Source: Pseudomonas lini
Lineage (GTDB): Bacteria; Pseudomonadota; Gammaproteobacteria; Pseudomonadales; Pseudomonadaceae
NCBI RefSeq assembly: GCF_001042905.1
Contig: NZ_JYLB01000011.1
Span: 180,266-244,265 of the forward strand
Length of the DNA stretch: 64,000 nt
Direction: 5' to 3'
How positions within the stretch are numbered: the stretch's first letter is position 1; each line of letters begins with the position of its first letter. The notes under the pieces were generated by a model. The model searched no databases and was not told the origin of the DNA. It worked only from the letters and a program-made list of their open reading frames with translations. Shown one piece after another: positions 17,228 to 25,273 of this stretch. Position numbers and translations under genes: made by a program.

Positions 17228-18751
17228 TCAGAACGCTATCCGCCACTGTCCCATTACGCCATGAGTGCGGCTGTCACTGCCGATCTCGCCGGTAAGGCCC
17301 ACACCCAGCGTGTGGTTGGCCGAGAGCCCCAGGTCGAGCCCGGCATCAAGCGACAGGCTGTCGCGATCAAACGCTGCCCCGGCGATGTCGAAACGTTTCC
17401 CGCCCTTGACAAACTGTTGGCGCGTTTCGCTGCCGAGCTCGCCGTAGATGTGTTTCCAGCCGGCGCTGACTCGCGGTGTCAGGCGCATGCCGTTGTCCAG
17501 TGAGTTCAGCTTCGCCGCGCGCAGGCCGAAGGTGCTGCTGAAATTGTCTTGGGTTTGCCCATAGACTTTCAGCGCTGCATCGCCACCTTTTTCGGTGTGG
17601 TTGTCACGCTGGTAGCGTTGATAGCCGACGCTGGCGAATGGCTCGACCGTCACATTGTTGCGGCCCAGATTGAAGCCCGCTTCGGCGAAGGCCTGCTGGG
17701 TGTTGGCGTCATAGCTGCCTTTGAGGCGGTCGTTGAATCCGTTGAATGCAACCCGACGTTTGCTGCTGCCTTCATGGCTGGCGTAGGTAGCACCGAGACG
17801 CAGCACTAATGGGCCGTCCTGGCGCAACGCATAAGCACCCAGGTGCCAACTGTCGAGATCGCCGTCGAATTGCCGGGCTTCGAGTTTCGTTTGTGATTTT
17901 CCGCCCATCACCCCGACTTGCCATTGCTCGTCGAGCCGCCAGTCGGCGCCCAGAACGAGGCCTTGGGTGGAGTGTTTCAGCGTGTTGTCGAAGTCGCTCT
18001 CGACTTTGCCGCCATTGCCCAACGCCTGAAGCCAGACGCGGCTGCTGTTTTCACTGCCAGTGGCAAGGCGTGGAGCTTTGTCGGAGAAAGTGCCCGTGCC
18101 GTTATCCAGCTGACGCATGGCTGAGAGCATGCTGGCGCTGACGGGGCTGACACTGCTTAAAGTTGCTTTTGCGAGGTTGGCGTTGCTACTTGCGGCCAAT
18201 TGTTCAATGGCGATGGAGGCATTGGCCTTGTTGCTGGCCAGTAGCGCGCCGATGGCGGCGTTGGCGATCACGGTTTTGGGGGTGTCTACACTGCGGGCCA
18301 GGGCCTGCGCGCTGGCAGAGGTGGCAACCGTCTCGAGCGGTACATCGTTGCGGGTCAGCGCCACTTGAGTGTCATTATAGGAAGCCTCTGGCGTCATGAA
18401 TGCCAGATTACTGGTGACTTGTCCGAACTCATCTTCAACATTTCCGGTATTCAGCACGGTTTGGACGGTGCTTTGGGCGTGGTTGCCGGGAAGAACAACA
18501 ACATTCATACCTGCGTTACTTGGTGTGGCCGTAGCCTCGACCTTAAGCGCTGAAGCGCCTACGGTGGCCTCTTCAAACACACTGCCAGGGGGGGCTACAG
18601 GTTTGGTGGCTTTTTTTCGGGTTTTGGTGGGCTTTACGTCGGCGTCGACTTGAGGCTCCAGTTGCTGGGCCAGGGAGAACTCTGCACAACCAGCTGCAAG
18701 TGCAATGGCCAGGACAAGGTGGTGGGGTTTGTATTTATGTTGAATGGGCAT
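17228..18751 (-). CDS. Autotransporter beta-barrel domain protein with short passenger
   Basis: 507 residues from MPIQHKYK (AGAGG lies upstream; the alternative is a TTG ten codons earlier). A signal peptide is visible (LVLAIALAAGCAEFSLA). Residues about 30-230 are a short Ala/Ser/Thr-rich passenger with no recognisable enzyme domain or beta-helix repeat. Residues about 230-507 match the autotransporter beta-barrel (SRVWLQALGNGGKVESDFD, then alternating strands) and end in the typical aromatic C-terminal residue WRIAF. It is likely an outer-membrane protein. The passenger function is unknown. Confidence 0.85.
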   Translation of the reverse strand: MPIQHKYKPHHLVLAIALAAGCAEFSLAQQLEPQVDADVKPTKTRKKATKPVAPPGSVFEEATVGASALKVEATATPSNAGMNVVVLPGNHAQSTVQTVLNTGNVEDEFGQVTSNLAFMTPEASYNDTQVALTRNDVPLETVATSASAQALARSVDTPKTVIANAAIGALLASNKANASIAIEQLAASSNANLAKATLSSVSPVSASMLSAMRQLDNGTGTFSDKAPRLATGSENSSRVWLQALGNGGKVESDFDNTLKHSTQGLVLGADWRLDEQWQVGVMGGKSQTKLEARQFDGDLDSWHLGAYALRQDGPLVLRLGATYASHEGSSKRRVAFNGFNDRLKGSYDANTQQAFAEAGFNLGRNNVTVEPFASVGYQRYQRDNHTEKGGDAALKVYGQTQDNFSSTFGLRAAKLNSLDNGMRLTPRVSAGWKHIYGELGSETRQQFVKGGKRFDIAGAAFDRDSLSLDAGLDLGLSANHTLGVGLTGEIGSDSRTHGVMGQWRIAF

Positions 18752-18979
18752 CGAGTACGGCCTCTTTTGAAAGGAGGCCAAACTCTAAGAGGGAGGCTAT
18801 AGGTGCCGATGTCAGCTGCTTCCGACGGGCTTGCGGGGAGTGTCAGATGGTTGTGTAGAAAATGGCCAGCCGCTTGAGACCGGCTGATTTTATCTGTTCG
18901 CGCTGATGCTTTTTCTTACATCGAATCAAGATACGGGGGCTATCGCATCTTCAAAAAAACGTATCTGCCGCACGTTAAA

Positions 18980-19065
18980 GATCAAAAGATCGCAGCTTTC
19001 GGCAGCTCCTGCAGGGGGGGCACGTTGACTCCAGGTAGGAGCTGCCGAAGGCTGCGATCTTTTGG
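18980..19065. repeat. Intergenic inverted repeat, family A
   Basis: GATCAAAAGATCGCAG with its complement at the right end next to the stop codon of the ABC permease. The rest of the 315-bp gap between 18752 and 19066 holds the promoter region of the autotransporter gene and no open frame I can support. Confidence 0.85.
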
Positions 19066-19066
19066 C

Positions 19067-19903
19067 CTAACTACGGTTCAAATACGCCTTCCCATAATGC
19101 CGCTCCATCCGCGCCTGAATCAGCTCCAATCCAATCGACATCAACCAATAAATAATCGCCGCCGTCGTCAGCATCTCGATGTAGCGATAGCTCGAACGCC
19201 CATACGATTGCGCCAGGAACATCACTTCCCAGACCCCCATCACCGAAATCAGTGACGAGTCTTTGAGCATCGAGATGAATTGGTTGGTGGTTGGCGGGAT
19301 GATGGTGCGCATGGCTTGGGGCAGGGTGACGCGCCAGAAGATCACGGTTTCGCGCATGCCCAGGGCCAATGATGCTTCGCGTTGGCCGTGGGGGACGCCG
19401 AGGATGCCGGCGCGGAAGATTTCGCTCAGGTAGGCGCCGTAGTTCAGCGACAGGGCGATGATGCCGGCGGCAATGGCGCCGGGCACGATGCCGAGTTGTG
19501 GCAGGCCGAGGTAGATCAGCAGAATCTGGATCAGCAGCGGTGTACCGCGAAAGAACGAGGCATAGAAGCTCGCGATACCGAACGCCACCGCGCTTTTCGA
19601 CAGCCGCGCCAAAGCGGTGATGAAGCCCAGCAGCGATGACGTCACAATCGAGCACAGGCACAAAAACAACGTCAGCGCTGCGCCTTGCAGAAAGCCGTTG
19701 GGTGCCAGGTGCAGGCCGATCAGGTTCGGCAGTTTGTCGAGGATGATCGAGAACTTCAGGTCGAAGCTCAGGAAGAAACTTGCGAACAAGCTGAACATCG
19801 CCGCCCAGGTCAGGTACAGCCGCGTACGGAAGCCGAAGACCCGCTGCAGCAATGACTCAGCCACTGGTTGCGGCGGCTGAGGAGGTTTGGGGAAAGAGGT
19901 CAT
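19067..19903 (-). CDS. Amino-acid ABC transporter permease (His/Glu/Gln family)
   Basis: 278 residues from the ATG at 19903, which overlaps the stop of the upstream binding-protein gene (ATGA), so the two are translationally coupled. It has an N-terminal helix (LYLTWAAMFSLFASFFLSF), then the HisMQ-type permease domain. The coupling motif GVPHGQREASLALGMRETVIFWRVTLPQAMRTIIPP is intact. It forms the inner-membrane channel of a polar amino-acid importer. The ATPase gene is not in this window beside it, so the pair must borrow one or have it elsewhere. Confidence 0.92.
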   Translation of the reverse strand: MTSFPKPPQPPQPVAESLLQRVFGFRTRLYLTWAAMFSLFASFFLSFDLKFSIILDKLPNLIGLHLAPNGFLQGAALTLFLCLCSIVTSSLLGFITALARLSKSAVAFGIASFYASFFRGTPLLIQILLIYLGLPQLGIVPGAIAAGIIALSLNYGAYLSEIFRAGILGVPHGQREASLALGMRETVIFWRVTLPQAMRTIIPPTTNQFISMLKDSSLISVMGVWEVMFLAQSYGRSSYRYIEMLTTAAIIYWLMSIGLELIQARMERHYGKAYLNRS

Positions 19904-20721
19904 TTGCTGATGTCGGCGCCGATCCATTTTTGCGACAGTTTGCTCAGAGTTCCGTCTTGTTTCAACTGAGCGAAAACTTCACGCACTTTGCTGTTCCACT
20001 GGGTGTCGCCTTTTTCGATGGCCACCGAGTTCGGCTCCGAGTACAGCGGCTGGCCGGCGAGTTTGAAGCGCTTGTCTTCGTTCAGGCGTGGTTGGGCGGT
20101 GACAAGGTTGGTGATAATCGCGTCCAGACGCACGCCAGCGCCCAGGCCCAAATCCTGGAACGCGACGTTGTCGGTGTCATACGGGGCGATCTGCACATTC
20201 TCGAACGGGTATTGCAGTTGGGTGTCTTCGGCGCCTTCGATCACCAGGTTTTTGTTCAGGTAGCTTTCATAGCTGGAGGCGCTGGTGAGGCCGACTTTCT
20301 TGCCGCTCAGGTCCTTGGCGCTGTGAATGCTGTCGTTCTTGGCGTTGACCACAATCACCGCAGGGGAGGCGTAGTACTCGACCGGGAAGTCGAAGACTTC
20401 AGCGCGGGCTTTGCTCGGGGTCATGGAGCAGATGCAGATGTCGTAACGCCCGCTCCAGCGGCCGGCGGCGATCACATCCCAGGACGGCGTTTCGAGGCGC
20501 AGCTTGACGCCCAGTTTGTCCGCCACGGCCTTGGCCACGTCGACGTCGAAGCCGTCGAGCTGGTTCTGGTCGTTGAGGAATGAGAAGGGCGGATAGCTTT
20601 CCATCAACACGCCTACCAGTTCTTTCTTTTGCTCGATGCGATCCAGGGTGGCGCCCGCAAAGGCTTGAGTGGAGGCAGCCAGAATCGTCAGGCCCAGGGC
20701 CAGCAGTGGTTGAAATTTCAC
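19900..20721 (-). CDS. Amino-acid ABC transporter substrate-binding protein
   Basis: 273 residues starting at GTG 20721, with AGGGATC about 6 bases upstream. The signal peptide is MKFQPLLALGLTILAASTQAFAGA. The family 3 solute-binding pattern follows (KKELVGVLMESYPPFSFLNDQNQLDGFDVDVAKAVADKLG). It would bind an amino acid in the periplasm for the coupled permease. Its divergent neighbour is a homocysteine S-methyltransferase, which hints at methionine, S-methylmethionine or a related compound as substrate (inference). Confidence 0.92.
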   Translation of the reverse strand: MKFQPLLALGLTILAASTQAFAGATLDRIEQKKELVGVLMESYPPFSFLNDQNQLDGFDVDVAKAVADKLGVKLRLETPSWDVIAAGRWSGRYDICICSMTPSKARAEVFDFPVEYYASPAVIVVNAKNDSIHSAKDLSGKKVGLTSASSYESYLNKNLVIEGAEDTQLQYPFENVQIAPYDTDNVAFQDLGLGAGVRLDAIITNLVTAQPRLNEDKRFKLAGQPLYSEPNSVAIEKGDTQWNSKVREVFAQLKQDGTLSKLSQKWIGADISK

Positions 20722-20818
20722 AGTTGATCCCTGAAAAAAAAGAGGTTGTTATTAACCGGGTGGTGCGTATTAAATAGTTATAAGAACGACTCTGATAGTG
20801 AGTTATTTTCATAAGCTT

Positions 20819-21730
20819 ATGAGTGAAAAGCATATGGGCGCAGGGACGGTAATTCTAGATGGTGGCATGGGTCGTGAGCTGCAACGCCGAGGGGCGCCTT
20901 TCAGGCAGCCCGAGTGGTCGGCGCTGGCCTTGAGCGAAGCGCCGCAAGCGGTGGAGGCGGTGCACGCGGCTTATATCGAAAGCGGTGCCAGCGTGATCAC
21001 CAGCAACAGTTATGCGGTGGTACCGTTCCATATTGGCGAAGAGCGTTTTGCCGCTGAGGGCCAGGCGCTTGCAGCATTGGCCGGGGAGTTGGCCCGTCGT
21101 GCAGTCGATGCGGCGGGCAAACCGGTGCGCGTGGCCGGTTCATTGCCGCCGTTGTTCGGCTCCTATCGCCCGGACCTGTTCGATGCTGCGCGGGTGACTG
21201 AACTGCTGGCGCCTCTGGTCAATGGCCTGGCGCCTCATGTCGACCTGTGGCTGGCCGAAACCCAGAGCTCGATTATCGAGGCACGGGCGATTCATGCCGG
21301 TCTGCCGAAGGACGGCAAGCCGTTCTGGCTGTCGTTTACCTTGAAGGATGAAGACACCGACGAAGTGCCGCGTCTGCGTTCCGGTGAGCCCGTGGCTGAG
21401 GCTGCCGCGGTGGCGGCTGAGTTGGGCGTCGAGACCTTGCTGTTCAACTGCAGCCAGCCGGAAGTGATCGGCGCTGCGATCGATGCGGCGCGGGAAACCT
21501 TCGAACGCCTGGGGGTGAAGATCCACATCGGCGCATACGCCAATGCCTTCCCGCCGCAGCCGAAAGAGGCCACGGCCAATGACGGTCTGGACCCGTTGCG
21601 CGACGATCTCGATCCGCCCGGCTACCTGCAATGGGCGGCCGATTGGCAGAAACGCGGGGCCAGCCATTTAGGCGGTTGCTGCGGGATCGGGCCGGAGCAT
21701 ATTGCGGTGTTGGCCCAGAAACTGGTTTGA
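20819..21730 (+). CDS. Homocysteine S-methyltransferase family protein
   Basis: About 303 residues. The core starts TVILDGGMGRELQRRG, and the zinc ligands are visible as FNCS near residue 208 and GGCCGIG near the C-terminus. Family members transfer a methyl group from S-methylmethionine or a related donor to homocysteine, making methionine (MmuM-like). Three starts are possible: GTG 20798, ATG 20819 and ATG 20834. None has a strong ribosome site. Divergent from an amino-acid ABC system, so uptake and use of a methyl donor may be coupled. Confidence 0.88.
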   Translation: MSEKHMGAGTVILDGGMGRELQRRGAPFRQPEWSALALSEAPQAVEAVHAAYIESGASVITSNSYAVVPFHIGEERFAAEGQALAALAGELARRAVDAAGKPVRVAGSLPPLFGSYRPDLFDAARVTELLAPLVNGLAPHVDLWLAETQSSIIEARAIHAGLPKDGKPFWLSFTLKDEDTDEVPRLRSGEPVAEAAAVAAELGVETLLFNCSQPEVIGAAIDAARETFERLGVKIHIGAYANAFPPQPKEATANDGLDPLRDDLDPPGYLQWAADWQKRGASHLGGCCGIGPEHIAVLAQKLV

Positions 21731-21732
21731 AA

Positions 21733-21844
21733 GATCGTTCCCACGCGCAGCAAAGGAATGCATCCCGCGACGCTCTGCGTCGCCTTCCGGATCGAACGCA
21801 GAGCGTCCGTGGCTGCATTCCCACGCAGGAGCGTGGGAACGATC
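21733..21844. repeat. Family C compound inverted repeat (GATCGTTCCCACG type)
   Basis: About 112 bp, with outer arms GATCGTTCCCACG and CGTGGGAACGATC and inner arms GACGCTCTGCGTC and CGCAGAGCGTC. This is the most diverged of three copies; the other two are at 45356 and 53702. It fills the gap between the converging methyltransferase and acetyltransferase genes. Confidence 0.9.
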
Positions 21845-21845
21845 A

Positions 21846-22517
21846 TCAGGTGCGGCACTCAACCAGAGTTTTCACCTGCCCCGATTCCGTCTGGTTCTCA
21901 TCGGACAGCCACCGCTCGAACCCCGCGCCAATCGCCGGCCATTCCGAATCCAGAATCGAATACCACGCCGTGTCTCGGTTTTTACCCTTGACCACCATGT
22001 GTTGACGGAAAACCCCTTCAAAACTGAATCCCAACCGCTCTGCCGCATATTTGGAGCGGGCATTGCCGTTGTTGCATTTCCATTCCAGACGCCGGTAACC
22101 CAAGGCAAAGGATTCCCTGGCCAGCAGGTAAACCGCCTCGGTGCTTTTTGGCGAACGTTGCATCGCTGCGCCGAAGGTCACATGGCCGATCTCGATGCGA
22201 CCCTGAGCAGGGACAATCGACATCAGGCTGAGGATGCCCTGCACATCGCCGCTGGCGCGGTCGATCACGGTGAAGAAATACGGGTCGCTGTTGGCCGCAT
22301 GGTTGTTCAGCCAATCGTTGAAAGCGCTGCGCTCCGGGAAAGGCCCATAAGGCAAATAGTCCCAGAGTTTCGGATCCGAACCCGGGCCTTCCAGGGTTTT
22401 CCACAAGCCGTCGGCATGACGCGCCGGGTCAAGTTTTTCCAGGCGGATGAACCGCCCTTCGATCAGTTGCACCGAGGGCGGCGGAACACCTTTCCAGTCC
22501 GCGAGTGAAGTCGACAT
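21846..22517 (-). CDS. GNAT family N-acetyltransferase (RimJ/RimL type)
   Basis: 223 residues starting at ATG 22517 after AAGGAG. The central region RIEIGHVTFGAAMQRSPKSTEAVYLLARESFALGYRRLEWKCNNGNARSKYAAERLGFSFEGVFRQHMVVKG matches the GNAT_3 (RimJ/RimL) acetyl-CoA fold. It would acetylate an amino group; the substrate is not evident. It is the third gene of a paiB-GNAT-GNAT operon, 17 bp behind the second. Confidence 0.88.
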   Translation of the reverse strand: MSTSLADWKGVPPPSVQLIEGRFIRLEKLDPARHADGLWKTLEGPGSDPKLWDYLPYGPFPERSAFNDWLNNHAANSDPYFFTVIDRASGDVQGILSLMSIVPAQGRIEIGHVTFGAAMQRSPKSTEAVYLLARESFALGYRRLEWKCNNGNARSKYAAERLGFSFEGVFRQHMVVKGKNRDTAWYSILDSEWPAIGAGFERWLSDENQTESGQVKTLVECRT

Positions 22518-22534
22518 GCTGCTCTCCTTGAACC

Positions 22535-22981
22535 TTACAGGACGTTGCGAAACTGAATGAAACCGGGACGCTCGGCAATGCGCTCATAGAGCTGGATCGC
22601 GGTGGCGTTGGTTTCGTGGGTCAGCCAATGAACCTTGCAGCAGCCATCGGCCTTGGCCGTGGTGTAGACGAATTCGATCAGTTGCCGACCGACACCGGTG
22701 CCGCGGGTTTCGGGCGTCACCAGCAAGTCTTGCAGGTAGCAGGAGTTTTCGATGCTCCAGTTCGAGCGGTGGTAGATGAAATGCACCATGCCCACTGCTT
22801 TGCCATCGGCCCAGGCCAGCGCCCCATGGGTCGGTTCGCTCGGATCGAGCAGGCGCTGCCAGGTGCTCTGGGTGACTGCATCGGGCAATTCGGTGTTGTA
22901 GAAGCGCAAGTAGGCTTGCCACAACGGCAGCCAGGCAGTGTGATCGTCGGTGGTGACCTGGCGGATGTCGATCTGACTCAT
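22535..22981 (-). CDS. GNAT family N-acetyltransferase
   Basis: 148 residues starting at ATG 22981 after AAGGAACC. The acetyl-CoA-binding motif is visible as LQDLLVTPETRGTGVGRQLIEFV (R-x-x-G-x-G), and the GNAT C-terminal part as ETNATAIQLYERI. The substrate is unknown. It is 9 bp behind the PaiB-like gene and 17 bp ahead of the other acetyltransferase, an arrangement that recalls the Bacillus paiA-paiB pair, where PaiA is an N1-polyamine acetyltransferase. Confidence 0.88.
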   Translation of the reverse strand: MSQIDIRQVTTDDHTAWLPLWQAYLRFYNTELPDAVTQSTWQRLLDPSEPTHGALAWADGKAVGMVHFIYHRSNWSIENSCYLQDLLVTPETRGTGVGRQLIEFVYTTAKADGCCKVHWLTHETNATAIQLYERIAERPGFIQFRNVL

Positions 22982-22990
22982 GTTGGTTCC

Positions 22991-23614
22991 TTAACGCATC
23001 AAGTGGGCGAGGGCCTGGTCGTGCACATCAGGGCTGGCGGCCAGCCCCTCGCGCACACCGGCGATGTCTGCAGCATTGCGGTTCTGGCTGAGCTTGCGTT
23101 TGCCCTCCAGACGCTGGATCGGCAAAGCAAAACCGACGATGGCCTTGAGCATGCCATCAATGTAGTCGGTGGGGGCGTCGGCGACTTTCCATGGATTGAT
23201 GCGACCCGCTTCATGACGATCAGTCAGAGCGCTGACCAGAGTGCGCAGGCGATCGGCGTCGGTGAACACTTCGGCCATGCCATAGGCGTGCACGGCGACG
23301 TAGTTCCAGGTCGGCACGACTTTGCCGTGCTCGGCTTTGCTCGGGTAAAACCCCGGGCTGACGTAGGCATCGGCACCGGCAAAAATCACCAGCGCCTCGG
23401 CGCCGTTCTGCAAATCCCGCCATTGTGGATTGGCCCGGGCGAAGTGCCCGTAGAGAGTGCCATTCGGGCCTTGGTCAACATTCAGCAGCAGCGGCAGATG
23501 ACTGGCTTGCAGACCTTGTTCACCGTGGGTGACCAAGACAGCAAGGCGAGTGCCGCGTATCTGCTGGTGCAGTTCATTCAAATCATCGATCGCGAAATTG
23601 CTGGGCGTGTACAT
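22991..23614 (-). CDS. FMN-binding PaiB-like protein
   Basis: 207 residues. The pattern MYTPSNFAIDD, LPLLLNVDQG, GHFARANPQW, YVSPGFYPSK, VPTWNYVAVHAYG is that of the FMN-binding split-barrel 'negative transcriptional regulator' family (PaiB). Despite the name it has no helix-turn-helix and is more likely an FMN or haem-binding oxidoreductase. It is the first gene of a three-gene operon with two acetyltransferases, divergent from a MocR regulator with 90 bp between, which likely controls it. Confidence 0.9.
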   Translation of the reverse strand: MYTPSNFAIDDLNELHQQIRGTRLAVLVTHGEQGLQASHLPLLLNVDQGPNGTLYGHFARANPQWRDLQNGAEALVIFAGADAYVSPGFYPSKAEHGKVVPTWNYVAVHAYGMAEVFTDADRLRTLVSALTDRHEAGRINPWKVADAPTDYIDGMLKAIVGFALPIQRLEGKRKLSQNRNAADIAGVREGLAASPDVHDQALAHLMR

Positions 23615-23654
23615 GGAAATTTTCCTTGGCGAATGCGTTCATCCTAGGCAGGCT

Positions 23655-23687
23655 ATTGGTCTGTTGTAAGAGCCATTAATGACCAAT
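23655..23687. promoter_or_regulatory. Candidate MocR operator, ATTGGTC...GACCAAT
   Basis: A perfect 7-bp inverted repeat with centres 26 bp apart sits in the middle of the 90-bp region between the PaiB-like gene and the MocR gene. A related AGGTCC half site follows at 23693. Spaced half sites of this kind suit dimeric MocR proteins. Binding is inferred. Confidence 0.55.
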
Positions 23688-23704
23688 TTCATAGGTCCAT
23701 TACC

Positions 23705-25255
23705 ATGCCGAATCTGCCGCTCCCCTCGTCGTTCAATCCGGCGGGTATCGAACTCGACCGCCGTCAGGGCCTGAGTCGTCAGCTCTATCAAGCGCTGCGG
23801 GTGCGAGTGCTCGACGGACGATTGGTCAGCGGCACACGACTGCCGGCCAGTCGCGATCTGGCGGCGGCGTTATCGATTTCCCGCAACAGCGTGGTCCGTG
23901 CCTACGATCAGCTTTACGCTGAGGGCTTTATCGAGGGGCGTGTTGGCGACGGGACTTATGTCGCGCAATTGCCTCAAGCCGCGGTGCCGGTAAAAAAATT
24001 ATCCACAAAAGTATCCACAGGGTTTTCAACAGGGTTACCCACAGCCTTATCCACAAATTGGCTGGATTTACCTGTGATTTCATCCAGTAAAGTTATCCAC
24101 AGCGGTGCTTTGGGCCGGGTTGAAAAGAACCATTTGGCCTTGCCTCCCAGTGGTCCGCCTCGGGCATTTCGTGTTGGCGTTCCGGCCTTTGATCTATTTC
24201 CTTTCGAGGTCTGGGCCAAGCTGAACGCGGCTTTCTGGCGCAAGCCGGATTTGCAGCAACTGTGTTACGGCGACCCAGCGGGTGATGCACGATTGAGAGG
24301 GCTGATTGCTGCGTACTTGCGCAGCTCAAGGGGCATGCAGTGCTCGGCTGAGCAAATAGTGATCACCAGTGGCGCACAACAGGGGATTAGCCTTTGTGCA
24401 CAGTTGCTGGTGGAGCCTGGAGATGGGGTGGGCATTGAAAATCCGGGGTATCGAGCGGCGGGTCATGCGTTCGCTGTAGCCGGTGCGCGATTGCACGGGA
24501 TCGCGGTGGACAGCGAGGGCATTGATTGCACCCAATTGGCGGGGCTCAGCGATTGTCGATTGGCTTACGTCACACCGTCGCATCAGTACCCGACCGGGGT
24601 GGTCATGAGTCTGGCGCGACGTCTTGAATTGTTGGCCTGGGCCGAACGCACCCAAGGCTGGATCGTCGAGGACGACTACGATGGCGAATACCGCTACAGC
24701 GGCGCGCCACTGGCACCGTTGGCTGCACTCGATCGGCAGGGGCGGGTGCTGTATGTCGGCACCTTCGGCAAGGTCGCATTCCCGGCATTAAGACTGGGTT
24801 ACCTGGTGTTGCCGCCCGGATTGGTTGATGCGTTCTCCCAGCGTCGTGCGGTGGACGTCCGGCATTCGGAGATCAGCACTCAAGCGGTAATGGCTGAGTT
24901 CATGGCGGCCGGGCACTTCCAGCGACACATCCGGCGTATGCGCCGTGCTGCGTTGAGTCGGCGTAACGTCTTGCTCAATGGCTGGCCTGTGGATATCCCG
25001 GGCGTCGGTAAGCTGCCCAGCGTAGCGGCCGGCCTGCACCTGACGGTATCAGTGAGCAGTGTGGCCCGAGAGCGCGAGTTGATTACCAAAGCGCAAAGCG
25101 TGGGCGTCGAGATTAATGGTCTGAGCACTTACTGGTTGCCCGACTCGCAAACACCGCTGGATCAGCGAGCCGGGCTGGTGCTGGGTTTTGCCGCGGTGCC
25201 AGAGCCGGCGATCGAAGCGGCTCTGGCCCGTTTGCGCAGGGCCTGGTGCGATTGA
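23705..25255 (+). CDS. MocR-type regulator (GntR HTH fused to aminotransferase fold)
   Basis: 516 residues. Residues 15-85 are a GntR winged helix (LSRQLYQALRVRVLDGRLVSGTRLPASRDLAAALSISRNSVVRAYDQLYAEGFI). Residues about 155-510 have the class I aminotransferase fold, with YVTPSHQYPTGVVMS and VEDDYDGEYRY. In YVGTFGKVAFPALRLGY the expected PLP Lys is present. Between them is an unusual linker (residues 95-140) with four-residue repeats of the form x-S/P-T-x. PLP-dependent MocR proteins sense vitamin B6 or amines. It likely controls the divergent paiB-GNAT operon and itself. The linker codons hold the DnaA-box array described separately. Confidence 0.93.
   Translation: MPNLPLPSSFNPAGIELDRRQGLSRQLYQALRVRVLDGRLVSGTRLPASRDLAAALSISRNSVVRAYDQLYAEGFIEGRVGDGTYVAQLPQAAVPVKKLSTKVSTGFSTGLPTALSTNWLDLPVISSSKVIHSGALGRVEKNHLALPPSGPPRAFRVGVPAFDLFPFEVWAKLNAAFWRKPDLQQLCYGDPAGDARLRGLIAAYLRSSRGMQCSAEQIVITSGAQQGISLCAQLLVEPGDGVGIENPGYRAAGHAFAVAGARLHGIAVDSEGIDCTQLAGLSDCRLAYVTPSHQYPTGVVMSLARRLELLAWAERTQGWIVEDDYDGEYRYSGAPLAPLAALDRQGRVLYVGTFGKVAFPALRLGYLVLPPGLVDAFSQRRAVDVRHSEISTQAVMAEFMAAGHFQRHIRRMRRAALSRRNVLLNGWPVDIPGVGKLPSVAAGLHLTVSVSSVARERELITKAQSVGVEINGLSTYWLPDSQTPLDQRAGLVLGFAAVPEPAIEAALARLRRAWCD
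23999..24101 (+). promoter_or_regulatory. Array of DnaA-box-like 9-mers inside the mocR coding region
   Basis: Three exact TTATCCACA boxes (23999, 24047, 24093), two with one mismatch (GTATCCACA at 24011, TTACCCACA at 24035) and one with two (TTTTCAACA at 24023), all in the same orientation. The first five start exactly 12 bp apart. The sixth is in another reading frame. Boxes are read directly; binding by DnaA is inference. Confidence 0.7.
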
Positions 25256-25273
25256 AAGGGCAGGTTTTTTGGT

